12,943 nt of DNA from Syntrophomonadaceae bacterium (lineage in GTDB: Bacteria > Bacillota > Dethiobacteria > DTU022): contig PWSG01000201.1 in the NCBI GenBank assembly GCA_003564055.1, positions 1-12,943 of the forward strand, read 5' to 3'. The position numbers and the translations under genes are program-made. Below the pieces are notes generated by a model. It was not told the DNA's origin. It was given only the letters and a program-made list of their open reading frames with translations, and did not search any database. Positions within the stretch are counted from its first letter, which is position 1; each line of letters begins with the position of its first letter. Positions 1 to 6,426 of the stretch are shown piece by piece.

Positions 1-219
1 ACATGGTTCTAAGCTTGAGGCCAGGTCAGGATGAGCAGAGAGATAGTTTTCTATCTGGCGCCTCCTGTTCCAGAGTATTTTTTCAACCTGCTGCGGTAAA
101 CTTTTATGGTAATCTGTACTGCTGACAGCGATCCACAGGTCGCTTTCTTTTACTGCAATCGAAAAAGAAGTAAGCCTTAAATCCGAAGTGTCGCTGCGGT
201 AAACCCTCTTGCCGTTCAT
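1..219 (-). CDS. UPF0280 (COG2122, ApbE-like) family protein, N-terminal part, runs off the left edge
   Basis: An open frame starts at an ATG at 219 and stays open for 73 codons to the edge of the window. The start overlaps the stop of the upstream NIL-ferredoxin gene in an ATGA arrangement, which indicates translational coupling. The peptide opens MNGKRVYRSDTSDLRLTSF and continues with AVKESDLWIAVS, then a basic helix with WNRRRQIENYLSAHPDLASSLEP. This pattern, an opening YR...L.SF..AVKE.DL.I stretch followed by R..IE.Y...HP....SL.P, is how I recognise UPF0280 proteins. COG2122 proteins are distant relatives of the ApbE flavin transferase. They co-occur with COG1900 and NIL-ferredoxin genes in anaerobes, and a methanogen homologue has been linked to efficient sulfide assimilation. 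The biochemical role is not settled, and assigning it to homocysteine formation here rests on the neighbourhood. The C-terminal part lies outside the window. Confidence 0.75.
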   Translation of the reverse strand, partial: MNGKRVYRSDTSDLRLTSFSIAVKESDLWIAVSSTDYHKSLPQQVEKILWNRRRQIENYLSAHPDLASSLEPC

Positions 220-641
220 CTGGAATTAGCGTTTTCGACCAGGGTTTCCATGGCCCGGGCCGGGCAGGCCCGCAGACAGAGCTCGCAAACAATACATTTT
301 TCTTCTGCGAAGCGAACTGTCATACCCGGGCGCTCAAACATGAGCGCTTCAGTGGGGCAGATTACTGTGCAGGCCCCGCAGTGCGTACAGAGATCCGAGC
401 GCCAGATTATCTGCTGCTCTAAGTTCATAATCTGCAGACCCTGCTCTTTTAACCATTCAACAGCACGCTGGTAGTTGGTTTCACTCCCGCTTAATTCCAT
501 CATCAGGCGCCCTTCTTTTTTGGGGTTAATGTCGGCGCGCAGTATGTTAACCATCAAGTCGAAATCTTTAATTAAATGGTAAATTGTCGGCTGTTCAACT
601 ATATGCGGCGGGAAGCGGAGCACAACTTTTTGCTTGATCAT
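216..641 (-). CDS. NIL-domain ferredoxin-like protein with two [4Fe-4S] motifs (homocysteine biosynthesis partner)
   Basis: The product has 141 residues in two parts. Residues 1 to about 75 form a NIL domain, a ferredoxin-like fold also found at the C-terminus of methionine ABC transporter ATPases. Residues 85 to 130 hold two ferredoxin cluster motifs: Cys85, 88, 91 and 95 (CTHCGAC...CP) and Cys116, 119, 122 and 126 (CIVCELC...CP). Each is a complete CxxCxxCxxxCP set, so two [4Fe-4S] clusters are expected in a cytoplasmic protein. In Methanosarcina acetivorans a protein of the same architecture works with the COG1900 protein to make homocysteine from aspartate semialdehyde and sulfide, presumably supplying electrons. 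The ATG directly follows the TAA of the COG1900 gene. An AGGAGG lies 8 bases upstream inside that gene, so the two are one operon and probably translationally coupled. It overlaps the downstream UPF0280 start. Confidence 0.88.
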   Translation of the reverse strand: MIKQKVVLRFPPHIVEQPTIYHLIKDFDLMVNILRADINPKKEGRLMMELSGSETNYQRAVEWLKEQGLQIMNLEQQIIWRSDLCTHCGACTVICPTEALMFERPGMTVRFAEEKCIVCELCLRACPARAMETLVENANSR

Positions 642-1862
642 TTATTTATCCTCCTGCTTTTCAGGATCTCGCTGTGGCAGCGCATTCAGGCTTATCCCGG
701 CATCAACTGACGGCAGCGGGGCTGCGGGCACGGAGAGGGTAAAACGGCCTGCTTCTATCCATTCTTTTAAGTTAGCGGCAATCTCCCTGGCCCCGGCGTA
801 GCTGGAAAGGGAGGCCGTCGGTATTTTTTTGCCCTGCACTGTTACCGAACCGCTTTTTAAGTCAGCATAGCTGACCAGGCCCAGGTTTCCGCTTTCCCTG
901 AAAGGGTAAGCACTCTGATAATCGACAACAGGGGCAAATATTTCTTCATCGCTAACGGCACAACAGCCCATAATTTCTTCATTAAGTATGGGGATGGGAA
1001 TGCCGACACCGACCTGTAGCGTGGCCCCGTAACCTAAGAAACTTAAGCCCCTCAGCCAGCGCGGCTTCATCTGCTTCAGGTCACCAGTCAGGGCCAGGGT
1101 TGCCGCGGGCCCTTTCGGAATGCCCTTTTCATCTCTCGCCGCGGAAGGGTTGTGCTGCGTTCCGTGCCAGGCGACATAACCGATACCGCCGCCTAAAAAG
1201 ATACGGGTGCCGATACCGATTGTTTTCAACAGGGGATCATTGAAAAGCGGGCTGAGCTGGCCTGCCGAGCTGTAGTTGGCATTACCCATCCCCGGTTTGA
1301 GAATGCCCATATAGGTGTAAATGGTTTTCTCCCCCGAGTTTACAGCTACGTTATAGTTCTGGTAAGCATTGCGGGGGTTGTAGAGGGTTGCTTCATTTAT
1401 TTCCGACAGGCGAAATCTGGTTTCTATTCTTTTCAGGGGATAGCAATCTGTTCCGTAAGAAGAAGCCTCCAACCTGATTTCTTTGCCTGCTACAAGATCT
1501 TCGATAACATGACCGCCACCGTAAATAAAGTCGCCAGGATAATTACGATTGGCTGGATCGGTAGGAGGGATGGCAGTTGCCCCAAGGTAAAGGTCAACTG
1601 CTGCAAGGCCAGCATAAGCAGGAACGCTGTTTAAGAAAGCCTCACCCAACTTCATCCGCGGCCTGGGGTGACCGAGGTTCAAAAATACGCCTGAAGAACA
1701 CATCGGCCCGAAGGTTCCCGTGGTCACTACATCGACCGAGGCCGCTGTCTGCTCTAATCCCTTGTCTTTTACCACACCAATCACTTCTTCTGCTGTCAGC
1801 ACGACCGCTTTTCCTGTTTTTATCTTTTCATTTATTTCTTCGATGCTTCGTTTAACTTTCAC
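642..1862 (-). CDS. Homocysteine biosynthesis protein, COG1900/DUF39 family
   Basis: The product has 406 residues from a GTG at 1862. That start is chosen because a perfect AGGAGGT lies 6 bases upstream and the peptide then reads VKVKRSIEEINEKIKTGKAV, which looks like a DUF39 N-terminus. The frame is open 67 codons further upstream, but that stretch crosses a promoter and a hairpin and looks non-coding. DUF39 landmarks include VTTGTFGPMCSSGVFLN around Cys55, GGGHVIEDLVAGKE, TDCYPLKR around Cys140, GGGIGYVAWHGTQHNP, and SLSSYAGAREIA near the C-terminus. No CBS domains follow, unlike some archaeal members. In methanogens and some sulfate reducers the family is required to convert aspartate semialdehyde plus sulfide to homocysteine, bypassing O-acyl-homoserine. 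Cys55 and Cys140 are candidate sulfur-carrying residues by inference. The gene heads the trio with the NIL-ferredoxin and UPF0280 genes and has its own putative promoter. Confidence 0.88.
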   Translation of the reverse strand: MKVKRSIEEINEKIKTGKAVVLTAEEVIGVVKDKGLEQTAASVDVVTTGTFGPMCSSGVFLNLGHPRPRMKLGEAFLNSVPAYAGLAAVDLYLGATAIPPTDPANRNYPGDFIYGGGHVIEDLVAGKEIRLEASSYGTDCYPLKRIETRFRLSEINEATLYNPRNAYQNYNVAVNSGEKTIYTYMGILKPGMGNANYSSAGQLSPLFNDPLLKTIGIGTRIFLGGGIGYVAWHGTQHNPSAARDEKGIPKGPAATLALTGDLKQMKPRWLRGLSFLGYGATLQVGVGIPIPILNEEIMGCCAVSDEEIFAPVVDYQSAYPFRESGNLGLVSYADLKSGSVTVQGKKIPTASLSSYAGAREIAANLKEWIEAGRFTLSVPAAPLPSVDAGISLNALPQRDPEKQEDK

Positions 1863-1868
1863 AGAACC

Positions 1869-1875
1869 ACCTCCT
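1869..1875 (-). promoter_or_regulatory. Ribosome binding site that fixes the GTG start of the DUF39 gene
   Basis: The minus strand reads AGGAGGT, a full match to the anti-Shine-Dalgarno core, 6 bases before GTG at 1862. No comparable site precedes the longer in-frame TTG at 2063. Confidence 0.8.
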
Positions 1876-1893
1876 GCGTTGCAGATGTTTAAA

Positions 1894-1922
1894 ATTATAT
1901 CATTCCTATGGCAAAGCGTCAT
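1894..1922 (-). promoter_or_regulatory. Putative sigma-70/sigma-A promoter of the homocysteine operon
   Basis: On the minus strand a perfect TATAAT (1894-1899) is preceded by TG one base upstream, giving an extended -10. A -35-like ATGACG (1917-1922, 4 of 6 to TTGACA) sits 17 bases away. Transcription would start near 1886, leaving a leader of roughly 25 bases before the GTG, which has room for the ribosome binding site but not for a riboswitch. Confidence 0.6.
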
Positions 1923-1938
1923 CTTCAGGTCAGGATCG

Positions 1939-1970
1939 AAAAGGACCTCGTGAAGAATCGAGATCCTTTT
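1939..1970 (-). terminator. Hairpin downstream of gap, possible intrinsic terminator (roughly bidirectional)
   Basis: Two 12-base arms (1939-1950 and 1959-1970) pair fully, with one G-U wobble, around an 8-base loop. On the minus strand the stem begins AAAAGGATCTCG and ends CGAGGTCCTTTT, and the sequence then continues CGATCC, so the U-run is only four long and lies inside the stem. That would be a modest terminator for gap, whose stop is 80 bases upstream, and it lies just before the promoter of the next operon. Read on the plus strand, the hairpin is followed by TTTTATCATTTCTT, a similarly imperfect tract. Confidence 0.45.
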
Positions 1971-2049
1971 ATCATTTCTTAAAGATACCTGCTTCTCAGC
2001 TTGCGATCGGTCATTTAATAATAAGCATTGCCAGGCATGTTTGAGTTTT

Positions 2050-3039
2050 CTAACTGCCTGCAATCATTGCCGCCAGATCAATTAAGCGGCAGGCGTAGGC
2101 CCATTCATTATCGTACCATCCCACGACCCGGATCATGTTATCGCTGATAACCATGGTAGACTGCGCATCTAATGTTGAAGAATACTGATTTCCCTGGTAA
2201 TCGATAGATACAAGCGGTTCTTCGCTGTAAGCAAGGTACGGGGAACCTTCGGCTGCCTTTTTAAAGGCAGCATTAACTGTTTCTACAGTAACCGTTTTTT
2301 CCACTACAGCTACAAAATCAACCAGGGACACAGTTGGGATTGGAACGCGGATGGCAAAACCATCTATGCGACCCTTTAATTCAGGCATTACTTCTCCCAC
2401 TGTTTTAGCCGCACCGGTGGAGGTTGGAATTAAAGATAAAGCTGCGGCACGCGCCCGGCGCGGATCTTTATGGGGGAAGTCATGCAGGTTTTGATCATTG
2501 GTGTAAGCGTGGGTTGTATTCATTAAGCCTTTTTGCAGCCCAAAATTATCATGCAGCACTTTTACCAGCGGAGCCAGGGCATTTGTAGTACACGAGGCAT
2601 TGGATATAACAAAGTGTTTTTCCGGGTCATAAAGATGCTCGTTTACACCAAGCACCAGTACGGCGTCAACTGCTGCCGGAGCAGAAATTATAACCCGCTT
2701 TGCGCCTGCATCAATATGTTCCGCTGCTGCTTCACGCCTGGTAAAGACACCGGTAGACTCTATAACCACGTCAACACCTGCTTCTTTCCAGGGTATATTT
2801 CCCGGTTCCCGCTCTGAAAACACCTTTACTCTTTCACCGTCAATAAGGAAGCCCTCTTGATCTGATTTAACTTCAGCATCAAGAATACCGTAGACCGAAT
2901 CGTACTTGAAAAGGTGGGCAAGAGATTCGCTGTCCGATAAATCGTTGATGGCGACCACCTTAACCTTGTCCTGGTGCATCGCGGCACGCAATGTGCTTCT
3001 GCCAATCCGCCCAAAACCGTTGATTCCAACTTTTAACAT
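2050..3039 (-). CDS. gap: Type I glyceraldehyde-3-phosphate dehydrogenase (phosphorylating)
   Basis: The product is 329 residues, close to the usual length of about 335. It oxidises glyceraldehyde 3-phosphate with phosphate to 1,3-bisphosphoglycerate in the cytoplasm. The N-terminus MLKVGINGFGRIGR is the nucleotide-binding loop, and Asp33 in INDLSD favours NAD+. The catalytic site SNASCTTNALAP carries Cys150, paired with His177 in NTTHAYTNDQ. Further signatures are HKDPRRARAAALS.IPTSTGAA for substrate phosphate binding and WYDNEWAYA near the C-terminus. The ATG at 3039 follows AAGGAGGG with 6 bases between. The gene stands alone, without the pgk or tpi that often accompany gap. It is preceded by its own putative promoter and followed by a hairpin and a separate promoter, so it is probably monocistronic. 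Direction of flux (glycolysis or gluconeogenesis) cannot be told from the sequence. Confidence 0.97.
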   Translation of the reverse strand: MLKVGINGFGRIGRSTLRAAMHQDKVKVVAINDLSDSESLAHLFKYDSVYGILDAEVKSDQEGFLIDGERVKVFSEREPGNIPWKEAGVDVVIESTGVFTRREAAAEHIDAGAKRVIISAPAAVDAVLVLGVNEHLYDPEKHFVISNASCTTNALAPLVKVLHDNFGLQKGLMNTTHAYTNDQNLHDFPHKDPRRARAAALSLIPTSTGAAKTVGEVMPELKGRIDGFAIRVPIPTVSLVDFVAVVEKTVTVETVNAAFKKAAEGSPYLAYSEEPLVSIDYQGNQYSSTLDAQSTMVISDNMIRVVGWYDNEWAYACRLIDLAAMIAGS

Positions 3040-3100
3040 AAAAAGCCCTCCTTAAAAATAATATGTCATCAGTATTGTAACTGCTGTCATAACCCGCTAA

Positions 3101-3196
3101 GCCACAGGGAACGGTTTCTACCGACTTCCAGTATTAGAAGTCATAAATCAGAGTCCAGAGGCCAGGTTAGAAAGACACTCGAACCGTCCCCGCGGC
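3101..3196. repeat. Imperfect inverted repeat, REP-like palindromic element
   Basis: The plus-strand arms GGGAACGGTTTC (3107-3118) and GAACCGTCCC (3181-3190) pair over 10 base pairs with two single-base bulges. A few further weak pairs reach 3101 and 3196. Inside lies a smaller perfect hairpin, GACTTC (3123-3128) with GAAGTC (3137-3142) around an 8-base loop. GAACCGTCCCC-type arms are, from memory, typical of short dispersed palindromes in clostridial genomes. It could equally be a structured part of the gap mRNA leader. Its copy number cannot be judged from one window. Confidence 0.45.
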
Positions 3197-3250
3197 GCCG
3201 CTTATCATTGAACAAAGACAATAGGCTGAGTAGCTGCTTTATATCTTGAT

Positions 3251-3277
3251 ATTATATCATCACAATGCTGCTTGCAA
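3251..3277 (-). promoter_or_regulatory. Putative extended -10 promoter of gap
   Basis: The minus strand carries TATAAT (3251-3256) preceded by TGA, an extended -10 of the same form as the one ahead of the homocysteine operon. The best -35-like hexamer is TTGCAA (3272-3277) at a short spacing of 15, so the extended -10 would do most of the work. Transcription would begin near 3244, giving a leader of about 200 bases before the gap ATG. Confidence 0.5.
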
Positions 3278-3340
3278 CCGATTGCTCGCTCATAACACAG
3301 CAGGCCGGGCTTAAAACAACTCCTAAAAAACCTTCTAACT

Positions 3341-4387
3341 TTACCTCAAATATATGGGGTTGGAATAGATCCAGGGGCGGGGCCTGCGCAAAAGAGGTCG
3401 GAAAAAAACTTCTGCCCTGTATACACCAGGTTCCGCAACATTAAATTCAGCCTGCGACCCGTCACATACTTTAAACAACCTGCCATTACGAATTAACCTG
3501 ATCTGCGATCGCCGGGCAGGCGCTTTTACATGCAGGCAAACACCCGGCCGGGCAGTTATTTCCCCGCCCATCTGCACAATCTTGTCTCCTGCCGCAGCGT
3601 AAAAGCTAAACCCGCTGCCGCTGTGCAGGCTGTCAAAAGAAATATAGCAGCGACCCTCACGCAGGGCGCCGATTATCTGCTGTTTTGCCAGTTCGAAATT
3701 CTGACTGAGTTCGTCTTCTAAAACAATATAGGTATTTATAGTTTTAAATATATAGCGATAGGTGAAAACTTTTACCTTAAAGAGGCCCAGGTTATAAGGA
3801 AAAGCATGGGCATCGCTGCTGCCAATCCCTGTAATTCTGTAATTATGAATATTATAACAATCCCAGAGCCGCAGGCATTCACTTGACGGAGCGTCCATTG
3901 CCCCCTTACGGTCAAATAAAAACCAGTAAAGTGTTTTTAATAGCGAGGGGTCGCGACCGCGCCAGTGGGAGGTATAATTCCAAATTTCAATGCCCTGAAA
4001 ACGAAAAACCGGCCATATTTTCCAGGGATAGGCCCTGCCTTTTTCAAGGTAACGGGATCCTTTTTCAAAAGGGTGGGCAATAAAACCGAGGCCGCCTGCT
4101 TCATTGACCCGATCAATTACCAGCTGGGGATTTTCATCGTTTGAGGGAATAAACTCAGAAAGGTTTAAGGCTACATAGTGACAGTGCGAATGGTTGATTT
4201 CAATTCCGACCAGCATAGCCACACCATGGCGAATTGCTTCTTCGGGCAGGCCGCCTAAGGTTTCATGATCAGCTGTAATAACGTAACTTAAACCTGCTGC
4301 TGCAGCGTCGGCCGCTATTTCCTCAAGGCTACCGCTGCCGTCGGAATAGCGGCTGTGAACATGAATATTACCGGGGTAGGTATGCAA
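3341..4387 (-). CDS. PHP-domain metallohydrolase, CehA/McbA-like
   Basis: The product has 348 residues. The PHP metal-binding motifs appear in order: His9-x-His11 in NIHVHSRYSDGS, Asp40-His41 in TADHETL, Glu63 in VGIEIN, His105 in FIAHPF, and Asp192-x-His194 in GSSDAHAF. This is the expected ligand set for a multinuclear metal phosphoesterase or hydrolase. Residues from about 260 form a beta-rich C-terminal domain with IRLIRNGRLFKV, GVYRAEVFF and WIYSNPIYL, as in CehA/McbA-type proteins. There is no signal peptide, so it should be cytoplasmic. The substrate is unknown. The start is a TTG, with a GGTGT-type site a few bases upstream, and only 8 bases separate it from the ntpD stop. It is therefore most likely the last gene of the V-ATPase transcript. 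Nothing in the sequence shows a functional tie to the ATPase beyond position. Confidence 0.85.
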   Translation of the reverse strand: MHTYPGNIHVHSRYSDGSGSLEEIAADAAAAGLSYVITADHETLGGLPEEAIRHGVAMLVGIEINHSHCHYVALNLSEFIPSNDENPQLVIDRVNEAGGLGFIAHPFEKGSRYLEKGRAYPWKIWPVFRFQGIEIWNYTSHWRGRDPSLLKTLYWFLFDRKGAMDAPSSECLRLWDCYNIHNYRITGIGSSDAHAFPYNLGLFKVKVFTYRYIFKTINTYIVLEDELSQNFELAKQQIIGALREGRCYISFDSLHSGSGFSFYAAAGDKIVQMGGEITARPGVCLHVKAPARRSQIRLIRNGRLFKVCDGSQAEFNVAEPGVYRAEVFFRPLLRRPRPWIYSNPIYLR

Positions 4388-4395
4388 AATGACAC

Positions 4396-5040
4396 CTACA
4401 TTTTTGCCCGTACGACATCTTTAATCTTCATTAAACGGGTTAATGCGCCGCGTTCGCTTTCATCAAGTTTCATGGTAATATATTTAATGGTCTCCTCAAG
4501 CTTGGGAATTAAAACATGCTCAAGAGCATTAACCCGCCGGCGGGTTTTTTCAATTTCTTCAGCCAGAAGCTGGACCGATTTTTCCACTTCAGCCAGCTCC
4601 ATTAGCTGGGGCAAAATTCCGGATAAGGTTTCAATAGAGCTGTCAAGCTCGGCAGAGGTGTCAACGAAACCGTAAGGATAGATACTGCTTTCTTCTCCCC
4701 CGCCTGTATCTTCTTCCGCCCAGTTAAATTTAGGGGCGTATACACTCATAATATTTTGCTTACTAATCTCCAGTTTAAGTGTCTTGGTCGGATACATCAG
4801 CGCTTCTTCTAGGATTTCCGCAGGCATAACTGCCCTGGCCAGCAAAAACTTGGAAAAAGCAGCTGACAGTTCTTCCTCGATATGCTCGCGCAGATCTTTG
4901 TTTTTCCGGACCAGGATTAAAAACTGGCGAATTAACTCGTCCCTTTTATCCTTAAGCAGTTTATGGCCCCGCTGAGCCATGGTCAACCTTTTTTTCAGGC
5001 GGTTTAGCTCCATACGGGTTGGGTTGACCCGGATTTCCAT
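4396..5040 (-). CDS. ntpD: V-type ATP synthase subunit D (central stalk)
   Basis: The product has 214 residues, normal for the family. Subunit D is the central rotor shaft, a long antiparallel coiled coil inside the A3B3 head that couples ATP hydrolysis to ring rotation. The N-terminus reads VNPTRMELNRLKKRLTMAQ followed by G.KLLKDKRDELI, and the C-terminal helix has RRRVNALEHVLIPKLEETI followed by the LDESERGALTRL.KIK block. Both are hallmark subunit D segments. The ATG is 3 bases after the ntpB stop, and an AGGAGG lies inside the end of ntpB, so the two are coupled. The next gene, the PHP protein, starts 8 bases after its TAG stop. Confidence 0.96.
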   Translation of the reverse strand: MEIRVNPTRMELNRLKKRLTMAQRGHKLLKDKRDELIRQFLILVRKNKDLREHIEEELSAAFSKFLLARAVMPAEILEEALMYPTKTLKLEISKQNIMSVYAPKFNWAEEDTGGGEESSIYPYGFVDTSAELDSSIETLSGILPQLMELAEVEKSVQLLAEEIEKTRRRVNALEHVLIPKLEETIKYITMKLDESERGALTRLMKIKDVVRAKM

Positions 5041-5043
5041 GAC

Positions 5044-6426
5044 CTAAACCTCCTCCTGCTCGGGCAGATACTTCTTGAGGTTTTCATCACTAACCCTTTT
5101 CAGCTCGACCCGCGGCAGTAAGGCTAAAAGCTCCCAGGCAAGTTTAAGGGTTTCTTCAATATCGCGGTCTTCTTCCTCACCCTGGGTTACATAACGGCTT
5201 TCAAATTCATCGGCAAACCTGGAGAACTTTTTATCGGCTTCAGAAAGAGCTGCTTCACCTAAAATGGCCGCTAATTCCTTGGCTTCTTTGCCCCTGGCAT
5301 AGGCAGCATAGAGCTGGTTCATGGTATCGGCATGATCTTCCCTGGTTTTTCCTTCACCGATGCCTTTATCCTTTAGTCTTGAGAGGGATGGCAGAACATC
5401 AATAGGAGGGTAAAGCCCTTTACGGTGCAGCTCCTGGCTCAAAATAATCTGCCCCTCCGTAATGTACCCTGTTAAGTCGGGAATGGGGTGGGTTTTGTCA
5501 TTCTCAGGCATGCTTAAGATTGGCAGCTGGGTAATTGAGCCTTCCCGTCCCTGGATTCGCCCGGCCCTTTCATAAATAGTTGAAAGGTCGGTATAGAGGT
5601 AACCAGGATAACCGCGACGGCCGGGAACTTCTTTACGGGCTGCTGATATTTCCCGCAGGGCTTCAGCGTAGTTGGTAAGATCAGTTAAAATAACAAGCAC
5701 GTGCATATCCTGTTCGTAAGCCAAGTATTCTGCAGCAGTAAGGGCCATACGCGGGGTCGCAATACGTTCGATAGCCGGATCGTCAGCCAGGTTAATAAAA
5801 AGGATAGATCTTTCTATAGCGCCTGTCTTCCGAAAATCACTGATAAAATAGTCGGCTTCTTCAAAGGTAATACCCATTGCAGCAAAAACAACGGCAAAGC
5901 TCGATTCAGTGCCGAGCACCCTGGCCTGGCGGGCAATTTGTGCAGCCAGCCGGGAATGAGGCAGACCTGAACTGGAAAAAATGGGCAGTTTCTGGCCGCG
6001 AACCATGGTATTCATGCCATCAATGGCCGAAACTCCGGTCTGAATAAATTCAGAAGGATAGTCGCGGGCATAGGGGTTGATCGGAAAACCTTCGATATTA
6101 AGCCTTTTTTCGGGAATGATCTTCGGACCCTGATCGCGGGGTTGTCCCAGTCCGCTGAAAACACGGCCGAGCATATCCATGGAAACAGGCAGGTCAATCG
6201 ACTTACCCAAAAAACGGACTTTGGTAGTCCCGATATTAATTCCTGTTGAACCTTCAAAGACCTGGACTAAGGCCCTGTCACGATCAACTTCCAAAACCTG
6301 CCCGCGGCGGATTTCTCCCCCGGGCATTTCTATTTCGGTAAGTTCACCATATTTGATACCTTCAACTTTTTCAACCAGCATTAGCGGGCCGGCTATGTCA
6401 ACAATTGTTTTGTATTCTTTAAGCAT
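5044..6426 (-). CDS. ntpB: V-type ATP synthase subunit B (non-catalytic nucleotide-binding subunit)
   Basis: The product has 460 residues from the second of two in-frame ATGs, at 6426, which lies 8 bases after AGGAGG. The first ATG at 6432 is only 2 bases from it and would add Met-Arg. Subunit B alternates with A in the A3B3 head. Where catalytic subunits have a P-loop, B has the degenerate segment [19 protein letters not shown] near residue 150, which is diagnostic of the non-catalytic subunit. Other landmarks are [67 protein letters not shown] and [18 protein letters not shown]. The last contains the arginine expected to reach into the A active site. It overlaps the end of ntpA by 8 bases. 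Confidence 0.96.
   Translation of the reverse strand: MLKEYKTIVDIAGPLMLVEKVEGIKYGELTEIEMPGGEIRRGQVLEVDRDRALVQVFEGSTGINIGTTKVRFLGKSIDLPVSMDMLGRVFSGLGQPRDQGPKIIPEKRLNIEGFPINPYARDYPSEFIQTGVSAIDGMNTMVRGQKLPIFSSSGLPHSRLAAQIARQARVLGTESSFAVVFAAMGITFEEADYFISDFRKTGAIERSILFINLADDPAIERIATPRMALTAAEYLAYEQDMHVLVILTDLTNYAEALREISAARKEVPGRRGYPGYLYTDLSTIYERAGRIQGREGSITQLPILSMPENDKTHPIPDLTGYITEGQIILSQELHRKGLYPPIDVLPSLSRLKDKGIGEGKTREDHADTMNQLYAAYARGKEAKELAAILGEAALSEADKKFSRFADEFESRYVTQGEEEDRDIEETLKLAWELLALLPRVELKRVSDENLKKYLPEQEEV

Larger units (their letters stand above)
3040..3340 (-). other. Intergenic region between the PHP gene and gap
   Basis: These 301 bases hold no convincing reading frame on either strand. 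I see the gap ribosome binding site (AAGGAGGG, 3046-3053), an imperfect palindrome (3101-3196), and an extended -10 promoter (near 3251-3277). I see no clear intrinsic terminator for the upstream ATPase/PHP transcript, so readthrough into gap is possible. The predicted gap leader is about 200 bases, long enough to be structured, but it matches no riboswitch consensus I know. Confidence 0.7.

Noticed and set aside
10..30. GAGGCCAGGT shared between the left edge and the palindrome near 3158
   Set aside because: A 10-base match, one copy of which encodes conserved residues of the UPF0280 protein, is explained by chance.
104..292. 62-residue minus-strand frame overlapping the NIL-ferredoxin and UPF0280 genes
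   Set aside because: It is in a different frame from both convincing genes, and its proline- and arginine-rich peptide has no recognisable motif.
1863..2049. SAM-I (S-box), T-box or other methionine-related riboswitch ahead of the homocysteine operon
   Set aside because: I find neither the S-box core segments nor the T-box GGGTGG-type motif. The only clear structure is the 12-base-pair hairpin upstream of the promoter.
1863..2063. 67-codon upstream extension of the DUF39 gene to a TTG at 2063
   Set aside because: No ribosome binding site precedes it, the peptide does not resemble the family, and it crosses a strong hairpin and an extended -10 promoter. The GTG at 1862 has a perfect AGGAGGT.
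2050..3039. Possibility that the GAPDH-like protein is an aspartate-semialdehyde or erythrose-4-phosphate dehydrogenase serving the adjacent homocysteine operon
   Set aside because: The SNASCTTN active site, HKDPRRARAA and WYDNEWAYA blocks are those of ordinary phosphorylating GAPDH, and the gene appears to be transcriptionally separate.
3278..3292. GCAA-TCGG-TTGC mini-hairpin as a terminator for the ATPase/PHP transcript
   Set aside because: The stem is only 4 base pairs and no U-tract follows, so it is not a credible intrinsic terminator.
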